Position numbers and translations under genes: made by a program | Notes under the pieces: model-generated | What the model was told of the DNA's origin: nothing | Database searches by the model: none | What the model saw: only the letters and a program-made list of their open reading frames with translations | NCBI GenBank assembly: GCA_944363535.1 | Contig: CALVUG010000006.1 | Coordinates: 1 to 41,301, forward strand | DNA from: an uncultured Bacilli bacterium | GTDB taxonomy: Bacteria; Bacillota_I; Bacilli_A; RFN20; CAG-826 | Direction of reading: 5' to 3' | DNA: 41,301 nucleotides | Part shown: piece by piece, positions 34,970-41,301 of the stretch | Numbering within the stretch: position 1 is the stretch's first letter | How the letters are laid out: every line of letters starts with the position of its first letter

Positions 34970-36466
34970 ATGCCTAGAAGAAAAGATATCACTCCTGTCC
35001 CATCATATAACACTGAAGCAGAACGCGCCGTATTAGGCGCTATGCTACGCTTTAAAGATGCTTATGTTGACGTATTAGGTTCATTATCAAGCGAAGATAT
35101 TTATCCGCTTAACCGCGCTAATAAATTAGTGTTTGAAGCGATTGAGAAATTAGCGGAAAACCGTGAACCTATCGATATTAAGACGACGACTGATCAACTC
35201 ATCAAAAATAAGAGTATCGATGAAGTAGGTGGCCCAGAATATCTTTTAGAATTAGCGGATGCTTCCTTAGGCTTAGCAAACTTAGAAGCGCACATTAAAA
35301 TTGTTAAAGATCATTCTTCTTTAAGAAAATTCTTACGTGCGATTCAAGAAGTCGAAAAAGATTATTATGAAGAACCAATCGAAAATATCTCCGATTTTAT
35401 CGGAGCGAGCGAGCAAAAGATCAAAGATGCTTCTAAGACGCGCCGCGTCGAAGATTTCATCGGTTCAAAAGAACTCGCGGAAAGAGTTTCTAAAAGTGTC
35501 GAAACAGTGCGCGCTGCAAGCGAAGATAATGTGACTGGTATTACAACAGGCTATTCTCGTCTTAATTATTTGACGCACGGCTTCCAAAAAGGGGAACTAA
35601 CTATCTTAGCCGCTAGACCTAGCGTCGGTAAGACAGCCTTATCTTTAAATATGGCTTTTTTAGCCTCTAGGAAGGCTAATGTGCCAGTTGTATTCTTCTC
35701 CCTTGAAATGAATGCGGATACGATCGGGCAACGTCTTGCAGCGGCAAGAAGTACGGTGCCGCTCGACGCTATCATCACTGGTAAATTAACTGATAAACAA
35801 AAAGCTCATCTTTCTAGTGGTTTAAAAGAACTTGCGGAAACGAAACTTTACATCGATGCGACGGCTAATGCCTCGCTTATGGATATCGTCGCTAAGTCGA
35901 GAAAATTATACGCTGAGCATCCTGATTTAGGTTTAATTGTCATCGACTATTTAGGTAAGATTACGAACACGCAAAAATTTGAATCTAGACAAGTAGAAGT
36001 TCAATATACCGTTGGGGCTATCAAAAATTTAGCTAGAGAATTACAAGTTCCAGTCTTACTTGTTACCCAATTATCAAGAAAAGTTGACGATAGACCAAAT
36101 AAAAGACCAATCATGTCCGATTTACGTGAATCAGGTATGATCGAACAAGAAGCGGACGTCATCATGCTCATGTATCGCGATTCATATTATGAAAATCAAG
36201 GTGTCGCCGCTGAAAAGAAAAAATATCGTAATATGGATGAAGATGAAAAACGCACTTTAGCGCAGGAAGTAAGTGAACGCGAAAAAGAAAAGCAAATGAA
36301 CTTAGCCGATGGGGTCGTCCCAGTAGAAGTAAGCGTCGCTAAAAACCGCAATGGTCAAACAGGTATTGCACCTTTACTTTTCTACATGAAATATGGTCGC
36401 TTCGATAATCCTTCTCGAGAATACGAAGAACAAATGATAAGAAACATCAATAGCGAGGATGAATAA
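34970..36466 (+). CDS. dnaB: Replicative DNA helicase (DnaB family)
   Basis: A hexameric helicase that unwinds DNA at the fork (called DnaC in Bacillus). It has the N-terminal domain (20-150), a linker, and the RecA-like domain with Walker A ARPSVGKT (215-222), FFSLEM, LIVIDYLGKI and VTQLSRKVDDRPNKRP. It is 498 residues against about 450 in relatives. The excess is a charged Lys/Glu-rich insert (about 405-448) between YRDSYY and VEVSVAKNRNGQTG. There is no clear Shine-Dalgarno; the start is 5 nt after rplI, so translational coupling is possible. Confidence 0.96.
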   Translation: MPRRKDITPVPSYNTEAERAVLGAMLRFKDAYVDVLGSLSSEDIYPLNRANKLVFEAIEKLAENREPIDIKTTTDQLIKNKSIDEVGGPEYLLELADASLGLANLEAHIKIVKDHSSLRKFLRAIQEVEKDYYEEPIENISDFIGASEQKIKDASKTRRVEDFIGSKELAERVSKSVETVRAASEDNVTGITTGYSRLNYLTHGFQKGELTILAARPSVGKTALSLNMAFLASRKANVPVVFFSLEMNADTIGQRLAAARSTVPLDAIITGKLTDKQKAHLSSGLKELAETKLYIDATANASLMDIVAKSRKLYAEHPDLGLIVIDYLGKITNTQKFESRQVEVQYTVGAIKNLARELQVPVLLVTQLSRKVDDRPNKRPIMSDLRESGMIEQEADVIMLMYRDSYYENQGVAAEKKKYRNMDEDEKRTLAQEVSEREKEKQMNLADGVVPVEVSVAKNRNGQTGIAPLLFYMKYGRFDNPSREYEEQMIRNINSEDE

Positions 36467-36468
36467 GT

Positions 36469-37227
36469 GTGGAAATTTACATTTTAGCCTCGGGTTCAAA
36501 AGGTAACGCAACGCTTATAAGTGATGGTCGCATCACTTTTATTATCGATTGTGGTTTAAGTAAAGTTGATTTAAAAAGAAGATTAGAACAAACTCCTTAT
36601 ACATTAGATGATATTTCTTTTGCTTTGTTTACGCATGAACATAGCGATCACATCAAAGGGGCGAGCATTTTTAAAGATATTGTTAGATACGCTCCAAGTG
36701 GTGTGATTGAAGAAGGGGAATTTGATCGAACAATCGAAGCTAATCAAACTATCAAAGAAGGAAAATTTAAAATAACTGCGATTAAAACAAGTCACGATAC
36801 ACCACATCTAAGTGTAGGCTACATCATCGAAAATGACGGCGAATCCCTACTATATTTAACTGATACTGGGGCAATTTTTGAAGAAGATTGGCCTAAACTT
36901 AAAAATTTAAATTATTACATCATCGAATCAAATCACGATGTCAAAAAATTATTTAAGACGAATAGACCACCTGAATTAATTGCACGTATCTTATCTGATT
37001 TTGGTCATCTTTCTAACGAAGATAGCGCTCTTTACATGTCTCATTTTGTTGGAAGTAATACGAAGCTTATCGTCTTAGCGCATCTTTCTGAAGAGGCTAA
37101 TACTCCTGAACTAGCCTTATCAGCTTATCAACGCATCTTTTTAAAAGAAAAAATTCATTTCGATTTATCTAAAATTATGTGTGCGAAGCAATGGGAAGTG
37201 ACGATCGTCAAAGGTCATGAAAATTAA
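36469..37227 (+). CDS. walJ: Metallo-beta-lactamase-fold hydrolase WalJ/YycJ
   Basis: A 252-residue MBL-fold protein, probably a metal-dependent exonuclease that acts with the WalRK system or in DNA repair. The metal motif HEHSDH is at 56-61 (FTHEHSDHIKGA), and the start MEIYILASGSKGNATLI is typical. The start is GTG at 36469, 2 nt after the dnaB stop, with GAGGAT upstream. walRKHI, its usual neighbours, are not in this window. It overlaps rlmH by 11 nt. Confidence 0.92.
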   Translation: MEIYILASGSKGNATLISDGRITFIIDCGLSKVDLKRRLEQTPYTLDDISFALFTHEHSDHIKGASIFKDIVRYAPSGVIEEGEFDRTIEANQTIKEGKFKITAIKTSHDTPHLSVGYIIENDGESLLYLTDTGAIFEEDWPKLKNLNYYIIESNHDVKKLFKTNRPPELIARILSDFGHLSNEDSALYMSHFVGSNTKLIVLAHLSEEANTPELALSAYQRIFLKEKIHFDLSKIMCAKQWEVTIVKGHEN

Positions 37228-37690
37228 AATTGTTTGCGTCGGTAAAATTAAAGAAAATTCTTTAACTAATCTAATTGAAGAATATTTAAAAAGACTTTCT
37301 AAATACGTTAATGTGGAAGTCATCGAAATAAAAGAAGCGAATTTAAAATCGTTAAGTAAGAAAGATATCGACTTAGCGTTAAACCAAGAGGGTTCAAACA
37401 TTTTAAATTACGTAAGAAAAGAAGATTATCTCATCTCTTTATGTATCGAAGGGAAAGCTTTAGATTCCATTAGCGTGGCTTCACTAATCGATGAATTAAG
37501 AGGAAGCGGGAAAGATATCGTTTTCGTCATCGGTTCTTCTTATGGATTAAGTGAAGAAGTTAAAAGGCGTAGCGATCTTAAATTATCTTTTTCGAAGATG
37601 ACTTTTCCTCACCAATTAATGCGCCTTATTTTATTAGAACAAATCTATCGTAGTTTTAAAATTATCAATCACGAAACTTATCATAAATAA
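37217..37690 (+). CDS. rlmH: 23S rRNA pseudouridine-1915 N3-methyltransferase RlmH
   Basis: A 157-residue SPOUT methyltransferase that modifies pseudouridine 1915 in helix 69 of 23S rRNA, using SAM. The knot region GKDIVFVIGSSYGLSEEV, LSFSKMTFPHQLMR and the invariant C-terminus INHETYHK are present. It overlaps walJ. The gene closes the long plus-strand run. Confidence 0.96.
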   Translation: MKIKIVCVGKIKENSLTNLIEEYLKRLSKYVNVEVIEIKEANLKSLSKKDIDLALNQEGSNILNYVRKEDYLISLCIEGKALDSISVASLIDELRGSGKDIVFVIGSSYGLSEEVKRRSDLKLSFSKMTFPHQLMRLILLEQIYRSFKIINHETYHK

Positions 37691-37716
37691 AAAAATAAAC
37701 ATCAATATAGATGTTT
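37691..37716 (-). terminator. Terminator between rlmH and the HAD gene
   Basis: AAACATC (37697-37703) / GATGTTT (37710-37716) with loop AATATA. The A-rich left side gives a T run for the minus-strand gene; its plus-strand T run is short, so it may also weakly stop rlmH. Confidence 0.6.
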
Positions 37717-37749
37717 AAAAACTCGATAACAAATATTTAAATAAATTAT

Positions 37750-38541
37750 TTAATCTATCAATCCAAAGTGTTTCATAGCTTTAGCCCAGCCATTGTCTTC
37801 GCAGTTATCAGTGACGTAATCAGCGATGGCTTTCACTTCACTTTTTGCGTTCCCCATCGCTACACTCGTGCCAGCGAATTGTAACATTTCGATGTCGTTT
37901 AAGGCATCGCCAATACAAAGGATGTCATCCGTGTTCCAATGAAAGTAATCTAAGACGGCAAGAACACCTTTAGCCTTATCGCTATCTTCTGGCATGATGT
38001 CGACAGCGAATTCATCCCATCTCGCTGATTTGCAGTTCCTAAGATGAGGTAAAAATAAGGATTCATCTAGTTCATCACAAAAAGCGATAGCCTGATAGAC
38101 GACGCGGTCGTAATGATCTTTAAAAGTGCGTGGTTGAGGAAATCTTGTCCCATATTTTTCGTGGGCGGAGATGACGCGGTCATCAATATAATTGATGTGA
38201 CCAGCATTTTCTTCGATCAAGGTCAAACCAAATTTTAAACGTTTGGAAAACTTTATCAAAGCATCGACGACATCTTCTGGAATAGGATAACGATAGATGA
38301 TTTTTCCATCGATGATAGCGTTCGATCCATTCATGGTGATAAGACCATCTGGGTGGATGATATCTAAAATCCCTGTCTTACGAATAAGATAGAAATTTCT
38401 TCCAGAGCAAAGGAAAACTTTGATACCTTTAGCTTGCATTTCTTCGATCGCTTTAATTGCACTTTCAGGTACTTTTTTGAGCTTATGTGAGAATAAAGTC
38501 TCATCTATATCTGTTATTACGGCTTTAATTTGCTTATTCAT
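37750..38541 (-). CDS. Cof-type HAD-family phosphatase
   Basis: A 263-residue HAD hydrolase, probably a sugar-phosphate or cofactor-phosphate phosphatase. Motif I is DIDET with Asp11 and Asp13, motif II the Ser in LCSGR, and motif IV GDALND (211-216); the C2-type cap lies between. These broad-specificity enzymes cannot be assigned a substrate from sequence. AAGGAG precedes the ATG. It shares a 36-bp gap with the next gene, with overlapping divergent -10 boxes (TATAAT, minus, 38567-38562; TACAAT, plus, 38566-38571). Confidence 0.92.
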   Translation of the reverse strand: MNKQIKAVITDIDETLFSHKLKKVPESAIKAIEEMQAKGIKVFLCSGRNFYLIRKTGILDIIHPDGLITMNGSNAIIDGKIIYRYPIPEDVVDALIKFSKRLKFGLTLIEENAGHINYIDDRVISAHEKYGTRFPQPRTFKDHYDRVVYQAIAFCDELDESLFLPHLRNCKSARWDEFAVDIMPEDSDKAKGVLAVLDYFHWNTDDILCIGDALNDIEMLQFAGTSVAMGNAKSEVKAIADYVTDNCEDNGWAKAMKHFGLID

Positions 38542-38577
38542 CTTACTCCTTTCTAAATTTTATTATACAATTATTCT

Positions 38578-38916
38578 ATGAACTATCCGGAATGGCAACA
38601 TTTGACGCGTCTTGTAGATGAAGAGAATCCACATTGTAATCTTTATCAATTAGATGAAGATTGTTTCTTCTACATCGAACCAGCTTTTTATACGCAGCTG
38701 ATGGGAATGAAAGACCGTCATCCGGAAAGCTTTCCGCTTATTATAAGGGAAATAGAACGCATAGTCAAAAAACATAAGAAAGTAATATTTACGAGCAATT
38801 ATGAAGTTCCTCAAACGATCAAAGATGGTTTCATCTATCGTGAAATAGAAGATGTATGTGATCCATTACATATCTTCGTGGAAGATAAGTCACGTGGATC
38901 AGATTATGGAGATTAA
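38578..38916 (+). CDS. Unknown 112-residue protein
   Basis: I do not recognise this family. The product is soluble, acidic and aromatic-rich at its N-terminus (CNLYQLDEDCFFYIEPAFY), with a basic patch ERIVKKHKK near 85-93 and a short final segment ending SRGSDYGD. It has no signal peptide or membrane helix. The start codon lies 6 nt after TACAAT with no Shine-Dalgarno, so a leaderless mRNA is likely. The next gene, a degenerate ATP-grasp protein, begins 2 nt after its stop, so the two are co-transcribed and likely work together. Confidence 0.8.
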   Translation: MNYPEWQHLTRLVDEENPHCNLYQLDEDCFFYIEPAFYTQLMGMKDRHPESFPLIIREIERIVKKHKKVIFTSNYEVPQTIKDGFIYREIEDVCDPLHIFVEDKSRGSDYGD

Positions 38917-38918
38917 TT

Positions 38919-39806
38919 ATGAGGCGAGCGCTTATAGTTTACGATTCTAACGTCAAAAACCCTCAGGAGATGAAACTACAAATTAAAGCTTTCATCAAAA
39001 CTTTAAAATCTTTCCGTATCAAATCGCGTGTTGCGGAAGCAAGAGCGGCTTTAAAATACGTCGAACAAGAAAAAAATAACTTAGATGTCGTCTTATTTTT
39101 AGCTAAAGATTATCTTTTAGAAAGAAGAATCGAGTTAAATGGTGTCCCTTGTGTGAACGCACCGATCATGAATCACATTTTAGAAGATAAATATGTTCTC
39201 TTTGAATTATTAAAAAAATATCATATTGAAACGTTAAATTACGTTAAACTTTCTCACTTACTTTTCGGTTATCCAAGAAACTATTTAAAAGTTTTAGATA
39301 CCATTAACGCGCATGAGATATCTTTCCCGTTTTATCTTATTCCAAGATATCGCCTTGAAGAAGTTAAAAATGGATATTATGAAATGCAAAATTTCTCTAA
39401 ATTAGAGCAATTATTAGCACTTAATAAAGATAGCGATTATCTCGTCTTATCTAAGTCTCCATCCCCATTTATTAAATATACGTTCTATCTAGCTTACGAT
39501 AAGCCTATCGCTACTTTCATCGAAGGAGTGGATAAATCCCGTAAGCCATATATCCACGGCGTGAAATTTAAAAAAGTGCCCGAAAATGTCGCAAGGCTCG
39601 CCCTTAAAGTTGCAAGTGTTTTAAAGTTAGATATCTCTCGCGTTCAAATTGGTTTAATGTACGACAAAACATTTAGATTATTAAAAGTTGAAAGTGGCCT
39701 AGATACGTTAAGATATGAAAATGCAGCGCGCATCGATTTGACGTACCGCGTTTCAAAAGCGATAAAGAAAAATCTAGCGACGTTATTTAAGCGCATCGGA
39801 GGATAA
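38919..39806 (+). CDS. RimK-like ATP-grasp protein, probably degenerate
   Basis: A 295-residue protein with the outline of an ATP-grasp ligase. NGVPCVNAPIMNHILEDKYV near 73-92, followed by LLKKYHIETLNY, matches the RimK-type pre-ATP and A-domain start. The C-terminal part has LALKVASVLKLDISRVQIG and LLKVESGLDTLRYEN, which align with the region that normally carries the metal ligands. Here the usual metal Asp is not seen (VQIG), and the Glu-x-Asn motif reads Glu258-Ser-Gly; the ATP-binding Lys and the glycine-rich loop are also unclear. It may be a pseudoenzyme or a divergent peptide-type ligase. The preceding 112-residue protein is its likely partner. No terminator is visible; an IS element follows. 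Confidence 0.65.
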   Translation: MRRALIVYDSNVKNPQEMKLQIKAFIKTLKSFRIKSRVAEARAALKYVEQEKNNLDVVLFLAKDYLLERRIELNGVPCVNAPIMNHILEDKYVLFELLKKYHIETLNYVKLSHLLFGYPRNYLKVLDTINAHEISFPFYLIPRYRLEEVKNGYYEMQNFSKLEQLLALNKDSDYLVLSKSPSPFIKYTFYLAYDKPIATFIEGVDKSRKPYIHGVKFKKVPENVARLALKVASVLKLDISRVQIGLMYDKTFRLLKVESGLDTLRYENAARIDLTYRVSKAIKKNLATLFKRIGG

Positions 39807-39826
39807 AAAAACTGCGCCTATTGATG

Positions 39827-39849
39827 GGTACCCAGTTTCCTAGACATTA
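39827..39849. repeat. IS left inverted repeat (orfB side)
   Basis: GGTACCC, 5 nt, CCTAGACATTA; it matches the right repeat in 19 of 23 positions. Confidence 0.85.
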
Positions 39850-39871
39850 AATGTTTGTTAACTGGATTATA

Positions 39872-40672
39872 TCATAAGACTAACATGGATGCTTTCCTAA
39901 ATTTAGATGGAGGCATCCATTTTGTTTTGCTTTTAATCCTTTGGTTATTGTAATAATCAATATAGTTAGCAACCTCATTCTTAAACTGATCAAATGTTTT
40001 GAATTCTGATTCGTGACCATAAAACATTTCGTTTTTCATTATTCCAAAGAAAGATTCCATTATGCAGTTATCAATACAGTTTCCTTTTCTAGACATTGAT
40101 TGAATAATACCTTTTTCCTTAAGTCTTTGTTGATAATAGTTATGTTGATATTGCCAACCCATATCACTGTGAAAGATTAGTCCTTCAAGATCAGGATATT
40201 TTATAAAAGCTTCATCTAACATTCGTTTAGTTTGTTCTAGATTTGGAGATAATGATAAATCCCAAGCAACGACATCTCCCATCCCCATATCGATAATTGG
40301 AGATAGATAACATTTGCCGAATGCACAGTTAAATTGAGAAACATCTGTTGTCCATTTTTCGTTTGGTTTGTTCGCTTTGAAGTTTCTATTGATAAGATTA
40401 TCTGCGATATGACCGACTTCACCGATATAGGAATGATAATTTTGTTTCTTTTTAACCGCTCGTAAACCAAGTTTAGTCATCAGTCTAAGAACTTTCTTAT
40501 GATTGATTAAATAACCGCGATTACGAAGTTCTGCTGTTATTCTTTTAAAGCCATATCTTTGTTTATTTTCATAGAAAATATTCTGGATTAGTTCTATTAT
40601 TTCCTTATTTTTAATATCTTTGTCAGGCTTATTGAGTTCAAAATAATATGTCGCTCTTGGAAGAGAAGCCAC
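39872..40672 (-). CDS. IS3-family transposase OrfB (DDE catalytic part)
   Basis: A 266-residue retroviral-type integrase with an HTH_21 region (QRYGFKRITAELRNRGY) and an rve core. The DDE triad is Asp110 (WTTDVSQF), Asp170 (FHSDMGWQYQ) and Glu206 (NCIMESFFG), with the usual 35-residue gap. The frame continues upstream without stops into orfA (KIISELLSIHKKWKLSKLL), so the natural product is an OrfAB fusion made by -1 frameshifting. The internal ATG at 40672 is only a nominal start. It looks intact and possibly active. Confidence 0.93.
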   Translation of the reverse strand: MASLPRATYYFELNKPDKDIKNKEIIELIQNIFYENKQRYGFKRITAELRNRGYLINHKKVLRLMTKLGLRAVKKKQNYHSYIGEVGHIADNLINRNFKANKPNEKWTTDVSQFNCAFGKCYLSPIIDMGMGDVVAWDLSLSPNLEQTKRMLDEAFIKYPDLEGLIFHSDMGWQYQHNYYQQRLKEKGIIQSMSRKGNCIDNCIMESFFGIMKNEMFYGHESEFKTFDQFKNEVANYIDYYNNQRIKSKTKWMPPSKFRKASMLVL

Positions 40673-40725
40673 TTTAAGTAACTTAGAAAGTTTCCATTTC
40701 TTATGTATGGATAATAACTCACTAA

Positions 40726-41259
40726 TTATTTTTGATTTTTCGCCTTGGCTTCCGCGGCTTCCCTCTTCGAGACCAAGGCATCGAGTTTTTTTAAGTACTC
40801 ATTCTCCATTTCTAAATATTCATTTCTTTCTCTAAGAAGCTTTAATTCTTCTTGTTCAGAAATGGATAACTTTGTTTTCTTATTTTTCTTTTTCATAACG
40901 AGTTGTTTAGTTGGTCTACCTTTTTTACATTGTAAACCATCCATACCTTTTTCGTTATATTTTCTTACCCACTGATAAAGCTGACCTTTATCGATATGGG
41001 CTTTTTTAGCAACAGAAGTAATGGAATTACCCGCTAAAACCTTAGCAACTAATTCAAATCTTTTTTCAGGTGTCCAAATTTTGTTGGTTGAGGAATGTTT
41101 TAAACCGTTGATTCCCAAATCATCATAATTTTTTGCCCATTTGTTAACTTGATGCATAAATGTGTTGCGCTGATTCCTAGTTTTTCCAGGTGTCGCAATA
41201 TATTCACCATTTTTATACTTGTCGACGCATTCAAGTTTGAATTCCCATGAATATTTCAT
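40726..41259 (-). CDS. IS3-family transposase OrfA (helix-turn-helix part)
   Basis: A 177-residue DNA-binding protein with two helix-turn-helix regions (about 5-55 and 60-115; SITSVAKKAHIDKGQLYQWV is typical). A leucine-zipper-like coiled coil follows (EQEELKLLRERNEYLEMENE, then YLKKLDAL near 155). It recognises the IS ends and, fused to OrfB by frameshift, forms the transposase. The GGAAAGGGG before the ATG at 41259 is a plausible Shine-Dalgarno next to the right repeat. Confidence 0.93.
   Translation of the reverse strand: MKYSWEFKLECVDKYKNGEYIATPGKTRNQRNTFMHQVNKWAKNYDDLGINGLKHSSTNKIWTPEKRFELVAKVLAGNSITSVAKKAHIDKGQLYQWVRKYNEKGMDGLQCKKGRPTKQLVMKKKNKKTKLSISEQEELKLLRERNEYLEMENEYLKKLDALVSKREAAEAKAKNQK
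40786..40792 (-). other. Programmed -1 frameshift site of the IS
   Basis: On the minus strand the heptamer A AAA AAA, in frame as TTA AAA AAA CTC, lies within the orfA coiled coil. A -1 slip enters the open orfB frame, which reads KKTRCLGLEE and runs without a stop into the catalytic part. This is the standard IS3-family mechanism. Confidence 0.75.
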
Positions 41260-41277
41260 AAAAAAGTACCCCTTTCC

Positions 41278-41300
41278 TAATGTCTAGGATTTGGGGTACC
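41278..41300. repeat. IS right inverted repeat (orfA side)
   Basis: Read on the minus strand: GGTACCC, 5 nt, CCTAGACATTA, the partner of 39827-39849. It is the last recognisable feature of the window. Confidence 0.85.
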
Positions 41301-41301
41301 T

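Larger units (their letters stand above)
39825..41301 (-). mobile_element. IS3-family (IS150-like) insertion sequence
   Basis: A complete element of about 1.48 kb: terminal inverted repeats, orfA and orfB on the minus strand, a -1 frameshift site, and an intact DDE motif. The window ends at its right end, so the flanking target duplication cannot be checked on that side. Left flank is the 3' end of the ATP-grasp gene. Confidence 0.92.

Overview
The window looks like part of a low-GC, non-sporulating member of the Bacilli, most likely an uncultured gut lineage near the Erysipelotrichia or the RF39/Mollicutes-related orders. That placement is inferred from gene content and order (rpsF-ssb-rpsR-gdpP-rplI-dnaB-walJ-rlmH; pth-mfd-tilS-ftsH-dusB-lysS), AT-rich codons and strong AGGAGG Shine-Dalgarno sites at many genes. 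TGA is a stop codon (mfd, dusB and gdpP end in TGA), so the standard bacterial code applies and not the Mycoplasma code.

Positions 1-11,250 are an accessory island. They hold a tyrosine recombinase, a 1,117-residue secreted surface protein, a candidate small RNA, an intact AAA+/DUF4143 ATPase, a C-terminal remnant of a second such ATPase, a hipBA-type toxin-antitoxin pair with two matching operators, a remnant of a third ATPase, a membrane-anchored XRE regulator, and a fourth, intact ATPase behind three 21-bp repeats spaced exactly 34 bp apart. Such gene turnover next to a recombinase fits an integration or recombination hot spot.

Positions 11,250-21,003 run on the minus strand: ppdK (pyruvate phosphate dikinase), then a self-regulated operon of tetR, two half-ABC exporters and an esterase, then popT (DUF368) with a PAP2 phosphatase, which together look like an undecaprenyl-phosphate recycling pair.

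Positions 21,074-37,690 form a dense plus-strand housekeeping block. Two clusters that lie on opposite sides of the origin in Bacillus subtilis are joined here: pth-mfd-tilS-ftsH-dusB-lysS and rpsF-ssb-rpsR-gdpP-rplI-dnaB-walJ-rlmH. The sporulation genes and hprT that lie between some of them in Bacillus are absent. They serve tRNA and ribosome maintenance, DNA repair and replication, membrane proteolysis and c-di-AMP turnover.

Positions 37,750-39,806 hold a Cof-type HAD phosphatase and, divergently, an unknown 112-residue protein followed by a degenerate RimK-like ATP-grasp protein. The window ends with a complete IS3-family (IS150-like) insertion sequence with terminal repeats and a clear -1 frameshift site.

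Several genes (hipB, pth, gdpP and the 112-residue gene) have a -10 box only 6-9 nt before the start codon and no Shine-Dalgarno, which predicts leaderless mRNAs. No rRNA, tRNA or CRISPR array was seen.
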